Positions 20,978 through 32,705 of a stretch of DNA of 64,000 nucleotides are shown in pieces. The translations under genes and the position numbers were made by a program. The first letter of the stretch is position 1; every line of letters starts with the position of its first letter. The DNA is from Cymodocea nodosa (taxonomy: Eukaryota; Streptophyta; Magnoliopsida; Alismatales; Cymodoceaceae): contig CM072336.1 of NCBI GenBank assembly GCA_036874045.1, positions 16,859,001 to 16,923,000 of the forward strand. The letters run 5' to 3'. The notes below the pieces were generated by a model. The model was not told where the DNA came from, ran no database searches, and was given only the letters and a program-made list of their open reading frames with translations.

Positions 20978-23239
20978 TATTTAGAATGAAAAAGTGCATA
21001 ATATTAACGGTTAAATGATGGTTAATCGCATAATATTTAGCTTATCATATGAGAATTAAGCCATTATGTTATAATTGCACTATTATATACTTTAATGAAA
21101 GAATATACATAATTTCAAGGAATTAGTGTTAATTAAGTACATTTCTGAAATATCGGTGAATTACAAGCTTTGAAATTCCTAAGTATCTGAATTTTCTATT
21201 ATTTCGAAGAGTTATATTTAATATACCGAATAGTTATGTTTTAAATGCTTAAAGAATATTTTATTATTTCTTGGAATACACGTGTTGTAACCTTAATGCA
21301 TGACTTAAGTGAATTTTCGATAAGTTATCTACTAACTATTTGAAATGCATCTAAGCATCGGATAGTTAGGTTTGCAAGTATCCAAAATATCTTTTTATCT
21401 TAAAACTTATTAAGGACATGTGTTGTGATTTGAAAAGCTGATTTAAGTGTGATTTTATAGTATTAAGCATGATCTATTTTATTTGCATATATTTATATCA
21501 TGTACAGGTGTACAATAACAACTCATTGAGTTAGTGTTCTTTTTGTTGAAAAATCATGTGCCAATTCGTTGAGTTATAGGTTTAAAGGTGTAAAAAGATC
21601 ACATGAGAACTTATTGAGTTATTGAGTAAAAATTGTAAGTTGTATATCTGAACTCGTTAAGTTAGAATTATGCACGTGTTAAATTTAAATACTTTATTAT
21701 GTCACGTGAACTGCACATGTTTAACTCGTTAAGTTAGCATAACTATACACGTTGAGTTAATTGAATATACACTAAGGTAACGCGTTGTGTTAGTGTTATA
21801 AGCTTATAAGGTATTTCTTTATTGCACATCTTTTATAGTTAAATCAACGAAGTAAGTCCATTGAGTTAGCTATAACTCCACGAACCATTTATTTTCTAAT
21901 ATGCCACTATACCAGTTGTAGAAATAGGAAATGCAAAGGAAAACCACTATTGCACGTATTACGTAGGAATTCACTCGTAGAATGAAGAAGAAATCACCAT
22001 CGTTGATATGAATGAAGGAAATCCAACCAATCATTTAAGTAGAAGCAGTTATTATTGAAAGAAATATAAAAGAAGAGGAGAAAGACGAAGAGAGAGTGTG
22101 TAGTGGTGGAGAACCACACTAACTGTAGGAAGCATTGGAAGTTCCCTGAAGCTCCACACCACCACCAAAATCACAAACCATCAGATGTCTATGAGGATAC
22201 TTTCCTAATGTTGGGTCGATTCCGAGCCAAACACGGTGACTAACAACCATTGTGAGGAGTGATCATGTCGTTGGAAGGGAAGCCATTTTGACCAAGCACC
22301 GACTCATATCTCAGAAGATCGTAAAGCTTCTATCCTTGGTTTTGGATTAATGCTAGTATGTTGAAGAGGAGATCATCTTACAATTCTTGATTCACGATTC
22401 TATAGGGAGAGGAGGCAAGATTGTATGTAAGTAAGTTTTCAGTGGTGTAATCGCGTCGCATGTAGTGATAGAAGTTTTTACTATCAATAAAGATTTTTAC
22501 ATTTCACCTTTTACTCATCTTCAGGAACATATCAAAACAAAAATACCAAAAACAACAAATTATCTATGTTTACATTTAGTATTAAAGTGTTGTATTGTTT
22601 GTTTTGTATCGTGATTAATGTTATCATTGTCAATATTGTGAATGTTTTATGTTTGTTTGATTTAGAAAATAGAAAATAGTTTAATTATTTACTGAAATTG
22701 ATTCATTCCAAATACTTAAAGATTTTAGTGGTCACTGTTTTAAATATCTGAATGTTAGTGTTGCTTAATGACAAATCTAATATTAACTAACATTAAAGAG
22801 CTTAATTGATTCTATTTACATTTTGTGGAATCGCCCAATGGTTGGCCGAATTCCTCTGTAAATAGCAGTATTTAATTGGAAAGGTAGGTTCATAGAGTTA
22901 ACTTAAGTCCATGAGGTTAATCCGTTGAGTTAACTATAATTTCACGAACTAAGTCCATTGAGTTAACTGTAATTCAATGGAGTGCTTAACTGAACACATA
23001 AACTCCAATATAAAAATTGAAATAGTACATAATTCTTACTCAATCTTTGTGGGATCAACTTGTACTTGCACACAAATACAATATACACTATGCACTTGCA
23101 GTTAAAATACAAATTGAACTTAATATCTAATTTGTGTGAAAGTTGTTTGTTTACTTCTAAAAGAAATTATTGATATAAGCCTAAAAACAAATTAAACAAG
23201 TTTATGATTTAATTTTTCACAACCAATACAAGCATTTTT
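20978..23239 (+). repeat. E7 5' LTR (Athila family)
   Basis: Begins TATTTAGAATGAAAAAGTGC (the E10 copy begins TGTTTAGAATG) and ends at the primer site near 23240. Blocks in order: U3 with CGGATAGTTAG and ACGTG words (21060-21450, shared with copia E4); ACTCGTTAAGTTAG repeats (21480-21840, shared with the copia LTR of E13); TATAAAAG at 22065-22072; a conserved R/U5 tract (22180-22450) present in all LTR copies of the family; and the CAACTTGTACTTGCAC U5 block near 23052. Confidence 0.87.
22065..22072 (+). promoter_or_regulatory. E7 LTR TATA box
   Basis: TATAAAAG in GAAATATAAAAGAAGAGG. The same site is conserved in minus-oriented LTRs at about 18618-18629, 20035-20046 and 50772-50783, supporting it as the core promoter of this LTR family. 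Confidence 0.7.
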
Positions 23240-23258
23240 AGTGCCCTTGTTGGGGATT
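23240..23258 (+). other. E7 primer-binding site (Athila type)
   Basis: AGTGCCCTTGTTGGGGATT, a diverged form of TGGCGCCGTTGCCGGGGAT, the tRNA-Asp-type site of Athila elements. The E10 copy on the minus strand (TAGCACCATTGCCGGGGAA, 49472-49490) is closer to that form. Confidence 0.7.
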
Positions 23259-23334
23259 GAGAAGCTAAGCAACTGAGTGCTGTTTTGTTTTAATAGTAGA
23301 GGGAGTGTTGTGTGTTTTATTCTATAATTGAGAA

Positions 23335-24740
23335 TATGGCATATGCTTATGCTCAAAGATTTCTGAAACTTGTAGTTAGCATGTGTGAATTCTGCAATTC
23401 GGAAGGTCATGACATCTCTGATTATTTGAAACTGAGACGATTGTAGATGGTTAGATCACATGAACAACAAATGAATTATATTCAATATATTAGAGTTGAG
23501 TATGAGAATCCTATGGTTTACCCAACTAATGGTCAGTTTAGAACATGTAATATGTTGAAAGACATGGAAGTTTGGGATAGGTATGACAGACTAGAGCATA
23601 GCTTAGAACAAAACATAGACAAACTGGAACAATACATGTGTCAACAATAAGAAGTCCACCAATTAAATTATAGGGAAGAATATTTAGAACCTAAAATTGA
23701 TATCATATACGAAACTAAAAAAACCATAATGAAAATTGATCAAAAATTGAACACAATGAGACTAGATGATCTTGAAAGAAAACTAAAAGCATTGGATGAA
23801 TTTAAAATGAAGTTACAAGTTATGCAACAAGAAAACACAAATGAAAACTTTAATGTTACAAATTTGCATAATTTGCAAAACATACAGATAAGAGAAAATA
23901 CCAATGCAATAGAACTTAAAGAATGTAAGTTAAAATTAAAAACAATTGAAGATCAAAATTATGAAATTGAAATACAAGAACATCATGAAAATAATGAAAA
24001 TTTGGAAGATGTATGTATAACATTAAGATCTAGAACTAATATACCACCAAGAATTCAAAAAGAAAGTAATATGAAGGTGGATAAGAACAAAATTCAAAAT
24101 GATAATGAAAATGTAATATCTGAAAATTTAGAAATCAATGAAGAAAAAATGATTCTTAAAATGAGACTAAAAATGATCAAACAAATGAAATGAAAGATAA
24201 AGAATCTTATAAATCACAATCATTAGCACCCTATCCTGAAAGATTACAACAAATATTTCTTGAAAAATAAGAAAAAATTAGAGAAATTTTTGAAAAAGTA
24301 CAAGTTAACATTCCTTTGTTAGACTTATTGCAGAAAATGCCACCTTATGCTAAATTTTTTAAGGATTGGTGTACTAAGAAAAGAGAGCGAAAAGTTTTAA
24401 GGAAAGTCTTTTTAGTTGAGCAAAGTAGTTCTCTATTTTTGTCACAAATTCCTAAAAAATTATCTGATCTTGGAATCCCTATTATATCATGCACCATAGG
24501 AAATACCATTCTAGAAAGAACCTTAATAGACCTAGGTGCAGGTATAAATGTTATGTCGAGTGATATATTTGCATTCTTAGGATTAGAAGGCTTAATCCCT
24601 ACTAGGACTATCATTCAATTAGCTAATAGAAGTATAAGATATCCTAGAGGAAAAATAGAGGATGTCCTAGTTAAAATCAAAACTTCATATATCCTATTGA
24701 TATTGTGATTTTGGATTCCCAACAAATTAAGCATCAAAAT
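23335..24740 (+). pseudogene. E7 gag and protease region (gypsy)
   Basis: The gag-like part is highly charged. It includes KMDQKLNTMRLDDLERK-like coiled-coil stretches around 23730-24190 and MPPYAKFFKDWCTKKRERK near 24340. Next comes the retropepsin-like block with CTIGNTILERTLIDLGAGINVM near 24490-24560, where DLGAG takes the place of the D[ST]GA active site in Athila proteases. IQLANRSIRYPRGKIEDVLV near 24615-24680 follows, as in the family. Broken in several places. Compare 48050-49290 in E10. Confidence 0.8.
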
Positions 24741-27700
24741 TAGGATACATCTTTAATTTTGGGAAGGTCATTCTTAGCAACATCAGGGGTTGTTATAAAT
24801 TGTAAAACTGGAATGATGAAGTTAGCATATGGTAATGAGGATACTCAATTAAACATTTTCAAACCAGAAAAGTTTGAAGAGTTAGAAATGTCCTTACATA
24901 CTATAGACTTTCTAGAGGATGAAGGAGATATGTTAGATGATGTGATTCAAGAAGAATTAAATAGGCAACTAAATTCTGAAACTTTCAAAGTAAGTGAAAG
25001 CATAAATGTACAAGGAGATCAAGAAGAGATTTATTTAGAAGATGAAAATGTTCAATTAGAAGCTCTAGCTTCTGATGGTCAACATTTAGATTTAAAACCC
25101 TTACCTCTTGAATTAACCTATATATTTCTGGAAGAAAAACGAACATGTCCTATCATTATTGCTTTAGATTTAAAAGAGGATCAAATTTCTAAATTAAAAG
25201 AAGTAGTAAAAACTTATAAAGAAGCAATAGGATGGACTATGATTGATATAAAATGGTTAAATGCAACTTTATGCTGTCACTACATATATTTAGAAGAGTA
25301 TGCTAAACCAGTTAGAATTCCTAAGAGGAGATTAAATCCAAACCTTAAAGAAGTAGTCAAGAAGGAAATAGTGAAATGGTTAGATAATAACATAATTTAT
25401 CCGATTTCTGATACCTCATGGGTTAGTCTAATCCATGTAGTTCCAAAGAAATCAGGATTAACAGTTATTAGGAATGAAAGTCAGGACTTGATACCTACTA
25501 GAATTCAATCAAGCTGGAGAGTGTGTAGACTGTAGAAAGCTGAATGCTGTGACTAGGAAAGATCATTTTACCTTACCTTTTATAGATCAAATGCTAGAGA
25601 AATTGGCAGGGCAAGAATACTTTTATTTCCTAGATAGGTATTCAGGATATAACCAAGTTCTGGTAGCATTAGAGGATTAAGAGAAAATAACTTTCACATG
25701 TCCTAATGGAACTTATGCTTTTAAGAGAATGCCATTCAGATTATGAAATGCACCAGCCACCTTTCAAAGGTGTATGTAGGGCATATTCACTGGAATGACT
25801 AAAGAATTTTTAGAAATATTTATGGATGATTTTACTGTATATAGAACTTCATATGAAGTGTGTTTAAACAATTTAGACCAAGTATTAAAATGTTGTGTAG
25901 AAAAAAATCTGGTTCTAAATTGGGAAAAATGTCACTTCATGGTTAAACAAGGAATAGTCTTGGGACATGTTGTTTCAAAGAAAGGGTTGGAAGTAGATAA
26001 AGCTAAAATAGAAGTAATTTCTAATCTTCTAGAACCTAAATCAGTAAAAGATATTAGATCATTTCTAGGACATGTTGGATTTTATAGAAGATTTATTAAA
26101 GATTTTAGCAAAATAGCTAGACCTTTAACTAATCTATTAAAAGATGTCCCATTCAACTTTGATAAAAATTGCAAAGAAGCATTTTTTAAGCTTAAGATTA
26201 GCTTAATTTCAACTCCTATAATACAAAAACCTGATTGGAGCCATCCATTTGAATTAATGTGCGATGCATCTGATTTTGTTGTAGGAGCAGTGCTAGGACA
26301 GAAGATAGAAAAATCTCCTAGAGTGATTCATTCTGCAAGCAAAATATTAAATGATGCTCTAGTTAATTATACAACTGCTAAAAAAGAGCTGTTAGCTATT
26401 GTGTTTGCCTTAGAAAAGTTTAGATCACATCTGATTAGAGCTAAAGTGATAGTATACATGGATTATTTAACTTTAAAACACCTATTAGCAAAGAAAGAGA
26501 CTAAACCTAGATTGATCCAATGGATATTATTATTACAAGAATTTGATATAGAAATTAAAGATAAAAAAGGTTGTGAGAATGTAGTAGTAGATCATTTATG
26601 AAGATTACAAATAGGAAAATCAAATATTGAAATTAAGGATAATTTTCCTGATGAACAATTAATGACCATCAACACAATGCCTTGATATGCAGACATAGTT
26701 AATTACTTAGTTACTCGTTTAACACTGAAAGATTGGAATAGACAATATAAGAAATTGTTCTTTTCAAGAGTAAAATATTACTATTGGGAAGACCCATACT
26801 TATTTAAAAAATGTCCTGATCTAGTTTTAAGGAGGTGTATTCCAGAAACTTAATATCAGAGCATACTATCTTTTTGTCATGACCAAGCATGTGGAGGGCA
26901 TTTTGGTTCAAGGAAAATTACTACCAAAATTCTACAATGTGGATTTCATTGGCCAACACTATTCAAAGATGCTCATAAATACTACTTAAGTTGTTTAAGA
27001 TGTCAACAATTAGGAAGAATATCAAGGAGGAATATAATGCCTCTAAATCCTATTGTTGAGGTTGAAATCTTTGATGTGTGGGGAATAGATTTTATGGGTC
27101 CATTTCCTATGTCTAATCAATTTAATTATATATTGTTGGGTGTAGATTATGTATCTAAATGGATAGAAGCTATTCCTATAAAAACTAATGACAACAAAGT
27201 GGTAATACATTTTATAAGAACTAATATAATTGCTAGATTTGGAATACCTAAAGCTATTATTAGTGATAGAGGAACTCATTTCTATAATAGAAGTTTTGAA
27301 GCCTTAATGAAGATATATGGAGTAAATCACAAAATTGCAACATCATATCATCTGTAAACAAGTAGATAAGTAGAAAGTGCAAACAAACAAATTAAGTTAA
27401 TCTTAGAAAAATTAGTAAATCCTACTAGAAAATATTGGGCTAATAGATTGATAGATGCACTTTGGGCTTATAGAACTGCTTATAAGACAAGCTTAGGTAT
27501 GTCACCTTTTAGACTAGTATATGGAAAAAGTTGTCATTTACCAATTGAAATTGAATATAAAGCTTATTAGGCATTAAAAACTCCGAACAGTAATTTAAAT
27601 CAAGCTACTGAAAATAGGAAAATGCAATTGATTGAATTAGAAGAATTTAGGAATAAAGCTTATTCGAAAACTTTAAGAAAAAAAGAGAAAATGAAGTTCT

Positions 27701-27962
27701 GGCATGACAAGAAAATTATTCTAAAAACTTTTGAAATAGACAAGAAGTATATCTTTACATGACTAGACTCCATAACCTTCCAAGAAAATTAAGATCTAGA
27801 TGGGCAGGACCTTACATAATTCGAAATATTTATTCCTATGGAGCTATTGAAATTGAAAATCCTAAAAATCAGAATATATTTAAATTAAATGAACATAGAC
27901 TTAGACCTATTCTGAAGATTCCAAAAAGTTCCTTTGGAATTATAAAAGAAATAAGAGTATAG
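24741..27962 (+). pseudogene. E7 pol: RT, RNase H, integrase (gypsy, Athila type)
   Basis: After LGRSFLATSGVVINCKTG near 24760-24815, a linker leads to RT: WVSLIHVVPKKSGLTV near 25420, LAGQEYFYFLDRYSGYNQ near 25600, and core [10 protein letters not shown] at about 25810-25840 with the two catalytic Asp. RNase H has [17 protein letters not shown] near 26250 and [12 protein letters not shown] near 26390. Integrase has a zinc-finger part ([17 protein letters not shown]) near 26870-27010, core GIDFMGPF and SDRGTHFYN near 27080-27290, and a GPY/F motif RSRWAGPYIIR near 27795. It ends near 27962. All enzymes of the family are recognisable, but the reading frame is broken in many places. Confidence 0.88.
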
Positions 27963-27989
27963 GACTCGAGCTTTACTTTGTAAGAAATA

Positions 27990-28340
27990 GAGATAATTAG
28001 TAAAAAAAAGAAAAACTTATTTAAACAATGTCACGGTTCAACCAAAAGAAATTATCGATTTTATCGAAACATATATTAAAAGGAAAAAATTGTTGTGGTT
28101 CAACCGACAGGATCCATCGGTCTAATCGAAACATAAAAAACATTAAAAAATCTATATATTATATTGAGTAAAATGTCGATTTTACCGAAGCATAGTATCA
28201 GTTCAACTAGTAGAAAAAAAGAAAAATAATAATAATTTCAGTTCAACCGAGGAATATAACGGTTTAATCGAAATTCTAAAATGTCAAAAAATTAAAAATC
28301 GGTTAGACCAAAAATTCTTCAATCTTGATCGAAGTAAAAA
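27990..28340 (+). repeat. CGGTT-AACCG repeat spacer in E7
   Basis: Three to four degenerate units of about 90-110 bp, each with GGTTCAACCGA-like and ATCGGTYTAATCGAAAC-like words separated by A/T-rich DNA. The words are near-palindromic (CGGTT...AACCG). Same position in E5 and E10. No coding signal. Confidence 0.75.
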
Positions 28341-28374
28341 TTATTATTATAAGTATTTTTTATTAGTTATAACT

Positions 28375-28530
28375 TTATGGGAGGTCCATTGAGTTACGCT
28401 TAACTCAATGAACTTACTCCGTTGAGTCTAGGATAAGTTAACGAACTTACTCCGTTGAGTTAACTATAACTCAACGAAGTACTATAGTTAAGTCCATGAA
28501 CTTAGTCCATGGAGTTAATAGTAACTCCAC
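28375..28530 (+). repeat. GTTGAGTTA/TAACTCAAC inverted-word block upstream of the E7 aORF
   Basis: At least five copies of CCGTTGAGTTA or its complement TAACTCAACG within 150 bp, including GTTGAGTTAACTATAACTCAAC as an almost perfect hairpin (described here as two arms around ACTA). The same words occur in the LTR of E7 near 22920-22985, suggesting an LTR-derived block. E10 has the counterpart at about 42410-42570. Confidence 0.75.
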
Positions 28531-28544
28531 AAAGAAGTGAGTGA

Positions 28545-30524
28545 AATAGCAAGAGTTTGCATGGGAAAATGACCCGATTACCTGCCAAAAACTTAGGATT
28601 TATTTATACTAAAACTTAAGATTTGGGGGCATTATCTGTAGAATCATTTAAAACTTAGAATAGTAGAGATCAGAGTGATTCTATTCTGTTCCGTCACACC
28701 ACGAAGTTAAGATAACGCTTGAGTTTTGGGTGGCAGTTGACACCACGAGATTTCTCAAAGAATCAGAAGAATCACATAAAGACAAAAATCTGGAACACAA
28801 CTTGAGAAAAAGAACTAGAAAAGGTAGAATTTGACATCTTCTATTGGAGGAAAGTTTTAGTAGATTTAGATATTACAATACCTCAAATTGTGGAAACAAG
28901 GATTAAAGTAGCAATAGAAGTTGGTGTGAATAGATAAAGGAAAATCAAGCCAAACAACGAGGTTGCCCTAGAATTAATCTGGTGCAAGTCATGACTCTGA
29001 TTTATAAGACATATTGCTGAACATGCTTAGTGGGAAATCTAGGAGCAATAGAGGAAAGCAACGGAAGAGCCCGTAGCTAAAGAGCCAGCTACTAAAAAAT
29101 CAATTACTATAGAACAAGCAAGACCTTCAGTTCCACCAACATAACTATTACCACGAGTAACATTTGCTTGGTCGAGAACTAAAGAAGAAGATAAAGAGTT
29201 TCCTAACTTGGTCAAAACAGCAAAAGACCAAGGAGATGATGAAGAAATGGCTATGGCCAACGCACATATTTTGTTTGATACCATAAAGAAAAGGCAGGCT
29301 GAAGAAAAATTGAGGGCCCAATATAAAATTAAAGTAGAGCAACATCAAGAAGCAGCTAGATCAATGGGTGTAAAAGAAACTAAAGATAGTCCTTCGAGAC
29401 TAGTAATTATAGAAAGAGTAAAATTGGAAGAGCCAATACTTGTGGCTTGAGGGCTTGCAGAGCCTATTTTTGTAGATTTAATTGCAGAGGAGGAAGAGGA
29501 AGACCAGGCATAGCTATTTAGAAGAAGGAAAGGAAAAGAGATAGTACCTGAAATTCAAGTAGAGATTAAACCTAAGCTTAAAATATCAGAAGGGTCTGCA
29601 GAGCCCATTTTTGTTAATCTGCTATTTAAATCTAAGGAGGAACAAGCAGTAACAGTAAGAGCAAAGAGAGGAAGAAAAACAAGCTAAAATTAGTCTACAA
29701 CCTATACAAATAGAAGAAACTGAAATTAGGGCAGAAGCTGATTTGCTCGTGGCTCCATCCCAATCTACCATTGAATCAGAAAGAATAGTGACAATGTATA
29801 TTGGTAGTTAGGAGGAAGAAGAAAGAGAAGAAACTAAACAAGAAGCTGAACAAAAGTAGATGGAACAAGAAGGAAATATCTCAATAGATTCCACTATAGA
29901 GGGAGAAACTCTTCAACAAATTTTTGAGAGGATTCAAGAAAGAAGAGTGGAGAGTTGTGTCGGCTCTCCACCATAGATAGAAAGAGGAGCTGAAATGTAG
30001 GAATCTCTGAATCATTTCCAACAAGCTCAAGTTTAGCAAACTGAGGAAGAAATTCAAGAACAAACCCCTCTAGAGCAACAAATTCAAATTCCTGACCCAG
30101 CTAAAGCAACAATTCTAAATGAAGTATACTTTTGGAGTCAAGAAGCATACAATAAATATCAAGAGATTAGGGGTTATGATATTATATATAGTAGACCAGT
30201 AAACTAGGATGGTATGAATGACATTAAAGAATTATTTGAGTTCTAAGGTCTACTACAATTTATTTCTTAACAGAGAGGGCATGCTGTATATGAAAATTTA
30301 GTGCCCTATTTTTATGCAAACTTGAGAGAGGAAGAAGGAAATTTAACTTCTAACATGGACGAAGTTAATGTACAATAGCACCAAACCTTCTCCACAACAT
30401 TTTTGGATTGAAAAATGAAGGGATAGAAATTTTGGAGAGCACAACTATAGTCGAGTGGACAGAATAGGAAATAAAGGACTGTTTCCTGGTGTGCCATTAT
30501 TAAACAGATTGTACTTAAATGGTA
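28545..30524 (+). pseudogene. E7 extra ORF (aORF)
   Basis: A Glu/Lys/Gln-rich coding remnant downstream of integrase. Recognisable stretches include KTAKDQGDDEEMAMANAHIL near 29210 and repeats of the type EEPI(L/F)V...GL(A)EPIFVDL around 29420-29640 (SAEPIFVNLL near 29600). Toward the end, short motifs match the copia aORF of E4 in the same order: ELFEF near 30229, YANLREEEG near 30320, LLHNIFGLKNEG near 30388 and PLLN.LYLNG near 30500. It occupies the place of Athila env-like ORFs, but I see no signal or transmembrane segment. Cut by the E8 LTR at its end. Broken in many places. Confidence 0.65.
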
Positions 30525-30525
30525 A

Positions 30526-32705
30526 ATGTAACACTTTTATGTGTTGTTAAATTAAATGGAAAAAGCGCAAATTTTACATTTATAACTGCAAGCGCATAAT
30601 ACCCATTGTAATAAGCATGTGCAAGTACAGGTCGAATCTACAAGGAGTTTGTCTTAAATAATTTTATTAAAATGATTGTTCGATAAAACATGCATACCAT
30701 TAAATATACAATTAAAACTCTAATTACGTGTAATTAAGTTACAATTTACATAAATACAATAAAGATTTCAAAGGTAGCATAAACCTATTAATTCCTAGAG
30801 TTGATAGCTTGAAAACTCAAGAAAATCATTATTTCACATCTCTGGAATCACAGAAATTAAGTCTAAATTCTAACTCTTCTTCCTTCCAACCTAGACATTA
30901 AAAAATCCATAGAAAATATTGGTTGGAATGGTCATCAAGTTATCTTTGAAATGGTGGTAATTTCTAGGACTAATTCACTCCAGGTTGCTGAAAGTTGGAT
31001 ATACCAAACAGTGTGCAAAACGATTCTGAAAACTTTCCAAAAATGCACTGTCGGTATAAAAATCATAACTCAATCAAATCTTCATGAAACACTACGAAAT
31101 TAATGCGCCTTGAAAGATAACTCATTGTTCTAATCAGGAAAATTTATAGGAAAATATTTTGAAACACACAATAGCAAGGAAACATGAAGGAGTCGAGCAT
31201 AATTTCTGACACTCGACCAATAAAATAGAGCAGATGCTACCTTCTAAAGAATAATCGAAAAACCAAAGAAATGCATTCTAAAAAATTCCAAAAGCATTAC
31301 ATATGTATTGTACACTTGAAATACTTACAAAACAAGCTATAACACGACATATAACTCAGAGAAATCAAGTTGTACAACATATAACAAAATGGAACATGCA
31401 CTTGAATTTATAGCAAATAGGATATACACGCATTCACAAGGGTTAAGAGTTAGTTTTATGCACAACATTCACACATTCACATGAAGTAACCATTTTCTAT
31501 GAAATATATTGTAAAACAACTAATATTCTTAAACAAAATCATCATTTAAATAACATACTACATGTGCACATAACAAATGAATTAAAAACCTAAATACTCA
31601 TACACATATGATATGAAAATTTGATATTCAAGTATGAGGATCTCTCCCTTCTCTTTTACCTTTAATTCATCCACTTCTCTTCAAGCATTTGATCCTTATT
31701 TGATGATGAACCACTTTGTCTGCTCCCCTACAAGGTTGTCACCACTTGCAAGCCACGTCCAAAGGGAACCACCTATGTTTGCTTTGGAGAAAATGGGTTG
31801 CACGTCCTCAATCCACTTCCAAGATACATGGATTTGTTGGCTTTCCTCTTCAACTTTGATACTTCCTAATTACCTCACCTTGAAGATCACGTCCAAAGCT
31901 CTTCCAATGTTGCACATGTGCCTCCAATACCACCAAATTCACCCATGGAAATCCTTCTGTATGTCGGCTTGGAGTGGAGAAAAGGAGGTCATCTAAGATG
32001 AGGGGGAAGGTGCCTAAGCTCATCAATCTTGGAGGAAAACTCTTCCAAAATTTTGGATGGAGGTGGATGGACGAAAATTGGAGTTGGAGTTCTTGCCCTT
32101 GCATGGAGGAGAAAGAGGAGGATGATCTTTCTTTTGGCCAACCATCCGCTTTTGCTTTCCATTGTCATCCATCTATTGAAATATTTCAAACTCCTTCAAA
32201 TTGGGACCTTCTAATTTAGGCAAGTTTTAATCATTGATTGATTGGTTGATGAATTGATTTGGAGTTTGAATTGGATGACCATGAGTTGTTGATTTCCCAT
32301 GATTTAATCCAAGGGTCCACGTCCTCATTTATTATCAACAACTCAAAAGATAACATTAAATGCATATGCACATTACACATAAATTCCTACTAGACTATAA
32401 AGCAAAAATGAAATGTGCATAATATATTACTTTCTTAATTGAGGATTATTTGATTTTATATCTTAATGATAATTCTTTTAAGATATGCATAAAATCAATA
32501 TATAAATTACTCATATCTACACATGGGCTAATTGACTAGGTGTTAATTTAATAAAGGATAAATTTGTGCATTATTGACTATTTAATCCCTAATTCATGCA
32601 TATGTCTAAAAATATGATTTGCATGTAATTCTACATTAGAACATACATATTTGAACTTTATAATCCTTAACATGCATGAATTAACATATATAAAATGCAC
32701 AAATT
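30526..32705 (-). repeat. E8 3' LTR (gypsy)
   Basis: Read leftward from about 32701 (TGTGCATTTTATATATG) to about 30526. The U5-type block GCAAGTACAGGTCGAATC sits near 30633, in the same position and orientation as in the minus-strand LTR of E10 (near 49715), which sets the LTR direction. A purine tract lies just to the right. Both ends are approximate. The second LTR is not seen. Plus-strand open frames inside it (about 31634-32219) look incidental. Confidence 0.65.

Larger units (their letters stand above)
20978..30524 (+). mobile_element. E7: Athila-like Ty3/gypsy with extra ORF
   Basis: Plus-strand element with 5' LTR (2.26 kb), Athila-type primer site, gag, protease, RT, RNase H and integrase, a repeat-rich spacer and an extra ORF. 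It breaks off at about 30524 against the LTR of E8, so its 3' LTR is not visible and LTR age cannot be given. It inserted into E5. Together with E10 it forms a large inverted repeat. RT core FMDDF and RNase H and integrase motifs place it in the Athila clade. Coding parts are broken in many places. Confidence 0.87.

Noticed and set aside
28685-28735. Stretch reading ACCACGAAGTTAAG...GCTTGAGTTTTGGG, faintly like plant 5S rRNA
   Set aside because: Only a short part matches, without the rest of the 120-bp gene or its box A/box C spacing. It lies at the start of the E7 aORF region.
31634-32219. Overlapping open frames of 80-120 codons on both strands
   Set aside because: They lie inside the E8 LTR, overlap one another on opposite strands and match no protein pattern I recognise. 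Chance frames in a less A+T-rich patch.
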